Below are positions 12,600-23,429 of a stretch of DNA of 64,000 bases, piece by piece. The stretch comes from Phoronis australis (Eukaryota; Phoronida; Phoronidae): the NCBI GenBank assembly GCA_002633005.1, contig NMRA01000183.1, positions 692,942 to 756,941 of the forward strand, read 5' to 3'. The number at the start of each line of letters is the position of its first letter. Position 1 is the stretch's first letter. A program made the position numbers and the translations under genes. The notes under the pieces were generated by a model. The model was given only the letters and a program-made list of their open reading frames with translations, made no database searches and was not told the DNA's origin.

Positions 12600-13938
12600 A
12601 TTTCTTACGCTTTTTCTCCATAGAGGGCGTCCAACTGAAACAAGCAAGATACAATCATCAGAACAGCTTTAAAGCGACAATGGACATTTCATTTTTAGAA
12701 ATAAATAAAATGTTACATCAAATAAATCCTTAGTTTTTGTACATTTATTGTAACAATGATAACACATCCTTGAAATTAAGATCAACCTAGAAGTCTTTGT
12801 TATAGACAGAAATGTTTTAAGCATTTCTCTGGAATTTTTTCTAAACTAGGTTTTCGACGTACTCCACCTTAAACGTATCCGTTAATTCGACACGAATAAC
12901 AGCAAGCCTGGAGGACTGATGCGGAGTTGCAAACACTTGGGAATCCCTGTAACATGTAGTTTGCGCAGTTCACCTTGGTTCCGAAAATCGTTTCAAATCT
13001 TTTCTCTGGGTTGTCCTGGCAATCTGAAAGATGACGTTTAAGAAAAAGATGTTTTGTAATAAATTTATGTCTCTTTTTGGTAAAATTTACTTAAACATTT
13101 GTCACGTGACCCACATAATAGGATAATGAAGCACTCTACAGTTTTTACAGAGTTTTGGCTGCCGACACACACCCAAAAAGTGGAGACGAGACTTTACCTC
13201 GCGTTCTTATGAAGAGTGAAAAACCTAAGTATGATAACTGAGACTTAGTTATGCTACAGATTTCCTATGGATTAATTTAAGTCGGAAAAATTCCGGCACA
13301 AAAAATAGCACCAAAAATACCAAATTTGATAATTTTCTCCCCAAAACTACAATTTTCCTGCATTATCCAAGCGCAAGAAAAAAATCTGACTCCAAATTCA
13401 GAATGGTTGTTCTCAATAGATTCTAAAAATTTGGTTACAGTACGCCCTTACCAGCTACATTTTGGCAACTTTGATCTGTTTGAAGTCCACCTGAATTCGC
13501 CCCCAGTTTCTCAGACACTAGGCGACAAGAATTCAAAGCAAACGCCAGTCACCATTTTGTATCAAAGTACATGTAGGTCACATTATACCTTCAGAAAGTA
13601 TTTACGTTTAGTGACTTAAAATCTATAGATAAGGTCCTACATAACTTAAGATACGCCAAATTATTCGATTGTTCCCACTGTGCTAGATATCAATTTGTCT
13701 TTGATAACAACCTCAGTCATTTTGAAAAGTCCCCTATTTAGTTGATTTGAAAAATGGTCCCCCTCGCACCCCCTGACTTCAATTTTTAAGTTGCATTTTT
13801 CAAAACAAAATATGTGTGAGAACCATAAAAAGATGTTAACAAGCCGGCAAAGTGTCCCACGTTCGTTTTTAAGCAAATTAGTGCCGCCATTGCCGATTTT
13901 TCGTTATTTGATGATATTTCACACTCTTATTCTTGTAG
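12600..13938. other. Unassigned stretch, no supported gene
   Basis: Frames at 13326-13619 (plus) and 13661-13876 (minus) are the longest and resemble nothing I know. One TACATGTA palindrome lies at 13568. No splice-bounded coding segment could be supported. Confidence 0.4.
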
Positions 13939-15849
13939 GTGAACAAATCAAGTGTCAAAACCAATATTTTGAGGGTCAACCATTACGATGGAATATGTTT
14001 TTCATAATCTATTTCATCTAATTTGTATTATACGGTTATTTACAATCAATACTACACTGAAGGTGTACATAAGCCAATATAAACACTAAATGTGCAAATT
14101 TCAGTGTTTATATAATCAGCCAAATTTCAACAAATATTTTAAAAATCTCCAGAAAAAAGACTTCGGGAGATGGTTGCAGAAATATGGACAATCATTAGGT
14201 GTTGATGTCACTGATTACATGTTCTGACACTCTATGTCACATTCATTGCTTCCCTTGAAACTGCCATACAACTCTCCACTTTCCTCTTCTGAGTCCACTT
14301 CACAAACATTGGTGAGCAAGAAATCAATCATCAAGTTTGGTAAGATAGGACCACACGATCACACAGCTTGTAACACTCTTTCGTCAGTCTGCATCCACCC
14401 TTGTCCTTCGTCTTGACTGCTCGACTGGGTTCGCAAGCAGGCTGGTACAATGTGATACGGTGATTAACTCGTTGGATGGGAGGTTTCAGTGCAGACTGGC
14501 ACGGGGGAAGTCGAGCAAGGTCAATCTTTGACTTGTGAGGATTTCATCTTCACAAACCATTTTGCGTAACATCTTGGCACGAGTAGCATCTATCAATGAC
14601 TCACAATTCTGACCGTACATGAGGTAGTTGAACTCTTCGAACTTATATCCCAATCAACATCAGGTTTCTTGAATGCACGGCTTTTTGAGGGGACCAACCT
14701 CCCCTTTACGTATAAACGCACTGGTGCAATCTTCTCCAGTGTATACATAAAATCCAAGTAGAGCTTCACAGTGGTCTTTTCCCAAGGATTTTGCCATGTC
14801 AGAGAGATCCAGTAGTCGCCAATGTTTTCCAGATCCTGTATCTAGATATACAGACAACTTTATAGCGTGCCAGCAGCAGAATGACAAAGACACCNGAACA
14901 AATCAAGTGTCAAAACCGATATTTTGAGGGTCAACCATTACGATGGAATTTCTTCATAATCTATTTCATCTAATTTGTATTATACGGTTATTTACAATCA
15001 ATACTACACTGAAAGTGTACATAAGCCAATATAAACACTAAATGTGCAAATTTCAGTGTTTATATAATCAGCCAAATTTCAACAAATATTTTAAAAATCT
15101 CCAGAAAAAAGACTTCGGGAGATGGTTGCAGAAATATGGACAATCATTAGGTGTTGAAGTCACTGATTACATGTTCTAACACTCCATGTCACATTCATTG
15201 CTTCCTTGAAATTCCATACAACTCTCTACTTTCCTCTTCTGAGTCCACTTCACAAACATTGGTGAGCAAGAAATCAATCATGAAGTTTGGTAAGATAGGA
15301 CCACACGATCACACAGCTTGTAACACTCTTTCGTCAGTCTGCATCTACCCTTGTAACTCGTCTTGACTGCTCGATTATGGGTTCCTAAGCAGGCTGGTAC
15401 AGTGTGATACGGTGATTTACTCGTTGGATGGGAGGTTTCAGTGCAGACTGGCACGTGGGAAGTCGAGCAAGGTCAATCTTGGACTTGTGAGGATTTCATC
15501 TTCACAAACCGTTTTGCGTAACATCTTGGCACGAGTAGCATCTATCGATGACTCACGATTCTGACCGTACATGAGGCAGTTGAACTCTTCGAACTTATAT
15601 CCCAATCAACATCAGGTTTCTTGAATGCACGGCTTTTTGAGGGGACCAACCTCCCCTTTACTTATAAACGCACTGGTGCAATCTTCTCCAGTGTATACAT
15701 AAAATCCAAGTAGAGCTTCACAGTGGTCTTTTCCCAAGGATTTTGCCATGTCAGAGAGATCCAGTAGTCGCCAATGTTTTCCAGATCCTGTATCTAGATA
15801 TACAGTCAACTTTATAGCGTGCATGCAGCAGAATGACAAAGACACCAGT
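13939..15849. repeat. Two adjacent copies of about 955 bp meeting at an N: probable assembly duplication
   Basis: 13939-14894 and 14896-15849 are collinear and nearly identical; both start GAACAAATCAAG and both reach ATGACAAAGACACC. The first copy ends and the second begins exactly at the single ambiguous base at 14895. The sequence left of copy 1 and right of copy 2 then continues as single copy. This is what two overlapping contigs, perhaps two alleles, joined without merging would look like. A true tandem duplication is possible but would not explain the N at the joint. Confidence 0.8.
14331..14894 (-). pseudogene. XPG/PIN-like nuclease family fragment (copy 1, cut at the N)
   Basis: The same gene fragment as at 15286-15900. 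The minus-strand reading starts at the N, so the upstream DTG..VILL part is missing. It retains YLDTGSGKHWRLLDLSDMAK, GEDCTSAFIRKGEVGPLKK and the later LARLPPCQSALKPPIQRVNH. It ends in a stop at 14331-14333 (after VVLSYQT). Here the LPPC motif is intact, where copy 2 has a small difference. It is probably the second allele of the same locus rather than a second gene. Confidence 0.65.
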
Positions 15850-15900
15850 GTCAGGGATTCTGACGACATCGTTTCTGTGTCCAAGTGAGGCAACGTACTG
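15286..15900 (-). pseudogene. XPG/PIN-like nuclease family fragment (copy 2)
   Basis: The minus strand carries a broken stretch of a large protein family common in invertebrate repeats. In order: VVRIPDTGVFVILLHA (PIN-like 'pDTDvfvlLl'), then after a frameshift YLDTGSGKHWRLLDLSDMAK, SLGKDHCEALLGFYVYTGED and CTSAFISKGEVGPLKK. This last part corresponds to the 'TGcDttSaf.gkGK' helix-turn-helix of XPG/FEN1-like nucleases, here GED. Further frameshifted pieces FEEFNYLMYGQN, DLARLP and SALKPPIQRVNHR follow the family's usual C-terminal order. At least three frameshifts make it non-functional. In some elements (Academ) an XPG-like nuclease accompanies the transposase; whether this copy came from one is inference. 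Confidence 0.7.
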
Positions 15901-16476
15901 GAGGTACAAAACACTTCTTCAGTCAGTCTCTTATTGGTTACTGTAGATATGTGGGATCTCTTGAGTATGAACATCGAACCACATTAATTTTTACATTATG
16001 GCATCGCAAATTAGTTAAGAAAGAAATACTCAGAAAGGTTTGTTCAGAAAAAAGAATATGGATGCCTGTCTACAATCAGGAAGGCCATCTCGGTTTTCTC
16101 CAACCTGGAAACTGCCTTCCCACCACTCCAGACCTGCAGTAACAGTTAACAGAGTTGCTTTTTGTAGTCATCGTTTGCAAGAAAGATTAGGAAGTCATAC
16201 GGCTTTTGTGTAGCTGATCCACCCGAAATTATTTTCTCCGAACTGCAAAATTACCACGTTGGAGGGAGATTTGCTAACTCGTGTAGAAGTGCAAAACGAT
16301 CTTGGATGAACAGAACATCCTCAGGATAATGAAAGTCTTCTCGCGAAATGTCGTTCAGAAGATAACGCGAAATGGAGGAGTTGTTGGTCTTAGAAAAAAT
16401 ACATTGTGTTGCAAGATTAGGGGGCACGGGTATCAGGCAGTACTTCATGAGCTTTGGCATGTTCAATGGCTCACCC
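15901..16476. other. Unassigned stretch between repeats
   Basis: The frame 15885-16142 (plus) overlaps the start of the nuclease relic antisense and is a shadow. 16251-16466 (minus) resembles nothing I know. No gene supported. Confidence 0.4.
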
Positions 16477-17233
16477 AGTGTGTTCTAAAACACCTCGACC
16501 CACAACCCCCACGACCTGTGGCAATAGATGCATCTGCGCTTTTTACACATTTCATAATCATATTATGTTTCTGAGTGACTTTCCCCTAAGACATATCTAC
16601 GCGAGTATCAGATATAGCCGAATGTGAGCGTGCTACTGTTGTCATGCAAATACATGTAGTTTCACGAGTAGCTACCACTTGCCTTGTTCTATTAAGCTTA
16701 GGGAGAGAGTACGTTAACGTGAATGCACATAATTTCACACAATTATTATTTGTTCTCTGTTGTATTCTCGTTTTCAATATACTACATGACATGCTGAGAT
16801 ACTTTTTAGTTGAGAGTTTGTTTTTCAAAGTGAATTTAGACAGTGTCAGACAGTGTAAAGTGTATTTACTGAAGCAATTACATATTCGTGGGTTCCTCCT
16901 CTCCCCCAAAAAAATTGAATCTGCCATACACTGAAGAGCAGAAGATACGATTACACTCTGCGGGGAACGACATTTATAATGTTGGTAGGTCTTTGATTTC
17001 GTTGTTTTTTGTTCTGCTTTTGGCTTTCAAACTTGCCGAATTGCAAAAAAAGAAAAGCCAGCCGAGCTCACGGACAGACTCGAAGGGTCCTGTTAGTCAG
17101 TGCTGGTTCAATGTTCAGATCTAATTGAGCTTGTTTAAACTGGGTAGAGGGGGTTGTGTACAATTGGGTCGAGGAGGTCGTGGGTGAGGGGGTCGTCAGT
17201 AGCGTGCGGGTCAAGGGAGTTTTAGAACAATCC
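16477..17233. mobile_element. Short non-autonomous relative of the Merlin element
   Basis: Ends are inverted: left AGTGTGTTCTAAAACACC, right (reverse complement) GGATTGTTCTAAAACTCC, each followed by arrays of the 'ctcgacccacaacccc' type (16491-16520 and 17140-17215). The left arm then reads 'ctgtggcaatagatgcat', 'gcgctttttacacat' and 'actttcccctaagacatat'. This matches the right arm of the 674-4616 element in inverse order and orientation (4560 down to 4400). No transposase is visible in the 757 bp. No clear target duplication was found, so the exact tips may be off by a few bases. Confidence 0.6.
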
Positions 17234-19165
17234 AGATTTAAGAAGGAGCGTGAATCTGGGACAGCTCTCAGCTTGATACTGGGCAACAAAATGATATTCC
17301 TCTCACGCTTGTGGAGAAATGAAATGAAAATTGCTATTGTTACATTTTCTTGTAAAGATGGCTGCCATCCTTGGTTTCAGTTTTGCTGCAGAAAGTGCAC
17401 TCAGGTGGGAAAATGACCACGATGGCGCATGATGTTGATAGTTTATGGAGCGAATGATGCACTTGGGAGCTTGGTGACTCTGAGCCTTAACTGTCCCCCA
17501 AAGGGGGAAGTTTGGTATTGAAATCTTTATAGCTTTTTCTGTGATAACCCATTTTCTTCCAATTCACTGGCTGGACTTTGTTAGCCTATCATTTTCGTGA
17601 TCGATATCGCATGTTTCGCCCGATGGACACGAAATTTACGAAGGGTATTTATCTAGTCAATCTTTCGGGTCTTTTGTTTTGGGCGAAATCTAACTTTGGG
17701 GCTACTCTTAGCCGAAACTTTACAAATGTGGTGTGAAAGTAGATCCTTTCATGGGATATCTGAAATGCGGGAATGGGACTTAACGTTCTCGAATTACTGG
17801 ACTGTCTGATCTGACGATAGTCTTTTATTGGCTGATTCCTCAATGGCTTTTTAATGGTTTATCATTTACTGAACGCTGGTGTGGTTGATGAAGCTATTTT
17901 CAAACTAATATTTAGCTTCTTAGATTCAACCACCACTACCTTAAAAGTTTGAATTTCATACATCCAACATATTTAGTAGATGGCGTTTTGATCTCTTATT
18001 CGAGAGTGTCAATTCACTGTAAGTGACTAATTCAGTATTGGGTGAAATTAGTAAGCGGTTATTATCCCAAAGAAATGACAAGACTCAGATTGAAATGTAA
18101 CGATAGTCAGGTAAACATGGGCCAGCATTAGCGAGCAGCTAACGAAGGGGGGACAGGATAGCAGGCCCGTAGGAAGGTAAAAAAATTATTGGGGGGTCAC
18201 AAACCAATGTGACTTCGCCAATGTACCCCCTTGCTATCGTCACCCCCACCGTTATGTGGATGTCACCATATTTGTACCGAACCTCACCCCCCAGGTCCTC
18301 CATAATTGGGGGTAATACCGGGGATGCAGCCATAAGGATTTGAGTAACCGCGAACCAACAAAGACTCAAGGAGAATAAGAATGGCTCTAGGCCCGAGCGC
18401 ATTGACGGGCATCTGGGTGCTGTCTGAAGTAACTATAGCCGAGTCGAAGGTCAAGGTTCCTTTTATTATGGCCATTCTTTGAAGTAATTTTTCGAAGAAT
18501 GAGGTCCAGAGGTGCCTGGTATGAGTGCCTCCGTTTCCGTTTTAGAATCCCTTGAAACGCTGGCGGTAGTCCAGTTTCTAGTTGCTGGGGAAAATGATAC
18601 AGAGTGTGACCCAAAAATGTATACATTTCAACGTATGGAGTTCAAATTCAGTTTCCGTGGGTAACTGAGATTCTAAGCAGGCCTACTGCATGGCTACTCC
18701 TTATTTTTAACGCGATGTGCCTGTCATGACGTGCTCCGTGCATGCACACACCTAGAGGGGGGCCTCGGGGGGGGGGGCTCGATGGCAAAGTGGGCAAAAC
18801 AAGAAGCCCGAGAAAAACGAGACAAAAGTCCACTAAAACGGCAGGATTCGGCGTATGCGCAATTCATAGCCCTGAACAAATCTCGCATTCGTTTTTTAAG
18901 TAAAAGGTCTACATCTTCAAAATTCAAGCCCCCTTGTATTTTAGGCTGGGTGCGCGCATGCCACGTGTGTACGGGAAATGCAAGCAAACGATTCAGTTTT
19001 GAAGAACAAATATTCATTGCCCAATAGCATTTGAAAAAAACATCAGGGAAGTTCAAGACAACCTTTCCAAGTTGATGACCGATAAGTTTAATTTTATTTA
19101 TTTAAGTACTTAAACTTCGTTTTCGATCTACAGTTTGTAAACTTAAACCCAGCAATCTAGTTTCT
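17234..19165. other. Unassigned stretch with G/C-homopolymer repeats
   Basis: Several short frames, none recognisable. G-runs at about 18190, 18757 and 18767-18777 resemble the tips of dispersed elements, but I could not pair them. No gene supported. Confidence 0.4.
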
Positions 19166-19785
19166 GAGCCAATAAACAATTTATTGTCATTTGAGTTGTG
19201 AGAACATTTCAGGACTCATTGTTGAGCTGTCCAAAATACATTTGATTTCCTTGAGACTTATTTCAGATAGACAAAAATCGTTTTGTGTACTTTTATATGT
19301 GGGGATCGATTTTTCCCAATGTCGGTTCATTGAAGTATTGTTATTTCTTACAAAACTAGCTTCAAATTGTCAAAAAAATCATCTCTCAATCAGTCCCCTT
19401 TTGTAGATACATAAACGTGTAAATCAGAAACCAACAATCAAATCCATGAGCAATGTGTTTACCTTGATTTAATGACCTAATTCCTTTTTGATCCCCTGTT
19501 AGTGACATCAAATCTTGTCAAAAAGCAATTGTCATTTGAATTGTGAGTATTTTTTGGGAAATGTCCGAACTTCATCAATGCTTTTGAGAGTTGTTTTAGA
19601 TCGGCAGAAGGAGTCCAAGTGCACTGTACTATTTGGGGATCGGATTTATTTTTTCCATATTCAGGCTTCAACTACATTCCCTGAATCGTCATCTTTTCTG
19701 AAAAAAAATAGCTTCTAATTGCCAAAAATCACCTGTCGGTTTTAGTAGAAACATAAACAAGTAAATCACAAACCAACGAATTTGT
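19166..19785. repeat. Diverged tandem duplication of about 320 bp
   Basis: 19180-19440 and 19525-19775 share collinear blocks: 'attgtcatttga.ttgtgag', 'ggggatcg.attt', 'caaattgtc/ctaattgcc' followed by 'aaaaatca', and 'taaatca.aaaccaac'. Identity is moderate, so this is old. No coding content recognised. Confidence 0.55.
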
Positions 19786-20262
19786 TGATAAAAGCGGAAT
19801 GGTATAAGCAATTTCCGCGGGCATACCCACAGATTTTTGGCGGGTAACCGGGGGAAGTGGGAGATTCATAGTAAGGTATATTTTTGCTGTGTATGAAGTA
19901 CCTATAACGGTTCACGAGTTTACCTTAAAAAACGCTGAAATATTTGTTTATTTTGTTTATTATTGCGAGTATTTGGGTACACTCGTTCGACATGTACCCG
20001 GTCACTTCAATGGTAGGCTTGACAACAGTGTTTTCCACATGTGAGAATTCCTTATAAACAAATCATGGTTACCATCTTCAAAAGACATTTTATTCTTGTG
20101 ATAATATGGGAAACAGTAACATTATTTTATAACTAACCTTCGGAAATAGTCCTTTTGTTTAATTAACAAAAAGCGGTCTTCACGTTCTTTGAAATTCACG
20201 CCCCCCGTTTCGACGGCGGTCAATCGTATTGTATCTTTTCACATTTTTTGGTTGTTTGCGTA

Positions 20263-20420
20263 TAGTCGGTGGGCCAAATCTCATAGCGTTCATCCTTGTG
20301 AGTACTTTGGGGGGGGGCAACCTAGTTTTTTCTATGTGGCTAGATAATATAACTAAAAATCAAATTCCAAAAAGTTCCCACGTCTACACTTGCACATTTT
20401 TTTAAAAAAGGTGTTTTTGT
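20263..20420 (+). repeat. Left terminal inverted repeat
   Basis: Pairs with 23270-23426 as described for the element. The match is interrupted by small indels. Confidence 0.7.
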
Positions 20421-22009
20421 TGCACAAAATATGATGCATATTCCTGCCACTTGATGGCGCTTTTCTAGTGAATTGACCAATCAGAGAGCCAGATTGTATT
20501 GTTGTGCTTAGTTACTTCAATATGGCTGCTCCCATGGAATGTGATGTCTGTATAAGTCAAGGTTTATCAAACAGCACACAATTGTGATGTCAGAGCCTAA
20601 AGAAGCTTAGGAAAGCTTCCTGACGAAAGCTGATTGACTGTGGAACTCTGTAGATCAGTAGATCAAAAAGAAGAAGAGGTGTCACAAACGTTTGTGCAGA
20701 AAACAGCTGCATGCCCTGGTAGCCTACACAGTATACTGCTGAGTGCTATAGACTAGAATACCAAGTGTCAGACCAGAAAATTGAAAGGACATAGAACGGC
20801 ATAGCAACGTTTCAAGGCACCAACAGTAGTACTAAAGCTGAAGTTGCTGAAAGTGATACAGATGTTATCCAAGATTTCCCAAGAAAATCAATCACTTCCA
20901 AAATCTGAAACACCCAATTAACCTGAACAAGATAGGAACATTCTGAAACATGAGTGCATCATTTGTTAGCAGGAAAAGTACATTATGGGCCACATTTCAA
21001 GAAAGAGAAAGAAGTATAGCTTTCAAAAACAGGTACGTGTTTTTTAAAAATACATTTTGGTGTTTTCCACGTGTGATTCAGTATTATCACCAGTTGTTTT
21101 TTAACTTGTTCAGCCCCTTGACTGCCTAGGCCTTAGACAATACTGCTGACCCAGTAGAGACGATGATCATACTATAGGTACTTCATATGCCGGATACTTT
21201 TCGGCAAATTATGTTCCTATAAGTTTAGAAGTACCGCGTAGAGAGATGCCTCTGAGGAGGTCGTTAATGTTTTCATTTGTTCCCAGTTTAAACAAATACT
21301 CCTGCAATCCTGTTTTTCGAACACTCCATTCAGTTGCCACATCGACACTGCTTGCGCTAAGGGATAATCCTATGGCGTTATACTGTGGGTGTGATTTTAA
21401 AGCACTTTAAGTCTAAAATTTTTGAGAAGGTTAAATGGAGTAGATAGTTCCAAACAACATGCCCAAGTGGCCGTCATCCCCTGCCGTAGTCTCAATTTTT
21501 TGTAAACATTAATTACTTAGGTAGCAGCTGCAATGATAATTAAATTAAAGTGCCTAAGTGGCCATCGTCGCCGTCGAAATTTGAGGACGATGGAAGCCAC
21601 TGTCCATTTCGTCAAACGTCGATTACCTTAAGTGTAAATCGATTGACTATGGTTTGAGCATCTGATTTAAAAAAATTAAATTTCAATCACTGCACAGGTA
21701 TATCAGCTGATTTATTTTCAGCTGCATCTACTGATCTAATTATTAGACGATCAACATTATTAGGCTACAGGTCAAACGGCATGTAAATTTGTTAGGCTGG
21801 TGGTGGATCAGCTCCTGATACGTCCGTCTGAAAAAGTTGCATGCCAACTCACTCATAGTTGAATGTTAAATTAGTGTTAACAGTTCGGGTTTTTTTCAGT
21901 TGGACTTGTATCGCAAGCAACAGCTCAGTCCAGAGCCCTGAATATGCAAATGAAATTCAAAGATAAAGACCTTGTGTCTTAGAAGCCAAGTACCACAGAT
22001 CATCATGCT

Positions 22010-22225
22010 GTAAAAAAGAGAAAGACAAAGATTGTGGAGAGTGACGAATCCCCAGTTTTCAGAGATGTTTTTCTACAGTTTTGTTTGGAGTTCATTGAAT
22101 CAAAGCTTCTATCACATGGAGATGTCATTTGCCTTTCAAAAATAAAGCAAGACTTTGAAGCTGTTCTTCAGAAAGCTGGTGTGCATGAAGTTATTTGGAC
22201 AGGCAATCTTAAGAAATATTGTTGA
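22010..22225 (+). pseudogene. Helical middle fragment of the repeat protein family
   Basis: An open stretch reading KKRKTKIVESDESPVFRDVF, then FCLEFIESKLLSHGDVICLS, KIKQDFEAVLQKAGV and NLKKYC before a stop. Its pattern (a helix ending in '.E.kll..g.v..Ls.i...y...L...Gv', then an LK motif) resembles the middle section of the same invertebrate family that carries the XPG-like core seen at 15 kb. Other parts expected between this and the cysteine tail are missing. Weak but consistent with its place inside the TIR element; non-functional as it stands. Confidence 0.4.
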
Positions 22226-22463
22226 AGCTACTCACTGTTGTAGTTTGTGCCTGACTAAGAGATACGAAAGTGAATTGAGGCTAGTGTTCAATAATTCACT
22301 TGCTGACTCTAATTAACACAGCCCATTGTAACATATTTTGAATCAAACGTTTGCCCAAATAGTGCCCGCCTCCAAACAAGGACTTAGTGTTTGACCCTTC
22401 ATTGCCTGCGGGCTAATCACCAGTGTGCAGTGCTGTACCCTCTCTAATCGACCATAGTTGGCT

Positions 22464-22690
22464 CCTTGGCGGTGGAGCTTTGCAGTTAATATGTATGGCA
22501 ATGACCGCATCTCCATTGACAGTACTAAACGATGAACGCTGCAAGTGCAAAAAGAACATGTGTGCTGGGAAACTGAGTTTGTGCTGCAATGCTGGGTCAA
22601 ACTGTACAGAAATGTGCAGCTGTGACAACTGTAGTAACATCAGCAACACTGACTGCATAACATTGGATAGTTCTTTGACAGGCCAACCCT
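22464..22690 (+). pseudogene. Cysteine-rich C-terminal tail of the repeat protein family
   Basis: In frame: HSWLLGGGALQLICMAMTAS, then ERCKCKKNMCAGKLSLCCNA and GSNCTEMCSCDNCSNISN, with a stop at 22690. The order 'hgW..... l.. WM....P..vl....CkCkk..C....C......Ct..C.C..C.N' matches the metal-binding C-terminus found on many members of the family. That tail normally follows the LPPC..R.N region seen at about 14.4 and 15.4 kb. The first tryptophan motif is slightly altered and nothing upstream is in frame. Probably a zinc-binding end of a dead transposon protein. Confidence 0.55.
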
Positions 22691-23269
22691 AAATAGACCT
22701 CCAACCCCGTTATTTCCTTTTTTGTATTAAAAAGTTAATTTTATTTGTTGATTAAGTCATAGAAAGTACATACTTTGATCATTGTCATGTATTTGTCTCA
22801 TACTGCTTAATAAACGCTGTCAGAATAATCTATTTTAATACAGTCTTTGTGCACATTCACAGAGATCATTCAACTATATTGTTTTTGTACTATAACATAT
22901 TTCTGGTGTATTATGCAAACAAGCTGTATTTTACACCATTAGTCAATGTTTTAGTCATTGAGGCACAAATTTTGCCCAGTCTCAAGTGTTTTGTGTTATT
23001 TTTGTTGCCTGACAATGCCAGAATAACTTCCTAGAAACATTCAGACTTAGTTTGTATTTTTGCCACTAGGTGTCTCTTTACGTTTTTTAAATTTCACTGT
23101 TTACAATTAATTTACAATAGTAAAACATGTAATGTGAGTGTAATATTGTTCAATACAATGGCACTGATGGGACCATATTACTTGTTTTACAAAAAAGTCA
23201 CCAAAACTGTTGTTTTTACAAATATAAGTTTACTAAGCTCTTTGGTGATTATTAGGTAACTTCAAACTC

Positions 23270-23426
23270 AAATTTCTCAAAAATGTGCAACTTTATATGT
23301 GGGAACTTTTTAGATTTTGAAAACACTCTAATAAATGAACTAAAAAACACCAAAATAAAATTGCCCCCCTAAAGTACTCACAAAAACCATTTTCTAGAGG
23401 CCCTACAAAATCTGGCCCACCGACTA
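23270..23426 (-). repeat. Right terminal inverted repeat
   Basis: Inverse partner of 20263-20420. The outermost 14 bases are identical. Confidence 0.7.
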
Positions 23427-23429
23427 GTA

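Larger units (their letters stand above)
20263..23426 (+). mobile_element. DNA transposon with ~160-bp imperfect TIRs (possibly Academ-like)
   Basis: The left end (20263 to about 20420) and right end (about 23270-23426, reverse-complemented) match: TAGTCGGTGGGCCA at the tip, then 'ttgtgagtacttt', a G-run, 'aaaaagttcccac' and 'ttgcacatttttt/g' in the same order. A 3-bp direct repeat GTA flanks both tips (20260-20262 and 23427-23429). The 3.16-kb interior holds two pieces of an invertebrate repeat protein family (22010-22225 and 22464-22690). Academ transposons are described as having 3-4 bp target duplications, cysteine-rich motifs and an XPG-like nuclease. The duplication length and cysteine motif fit, but no nuclease core is visible in this copy. 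Confidence 0.65.
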
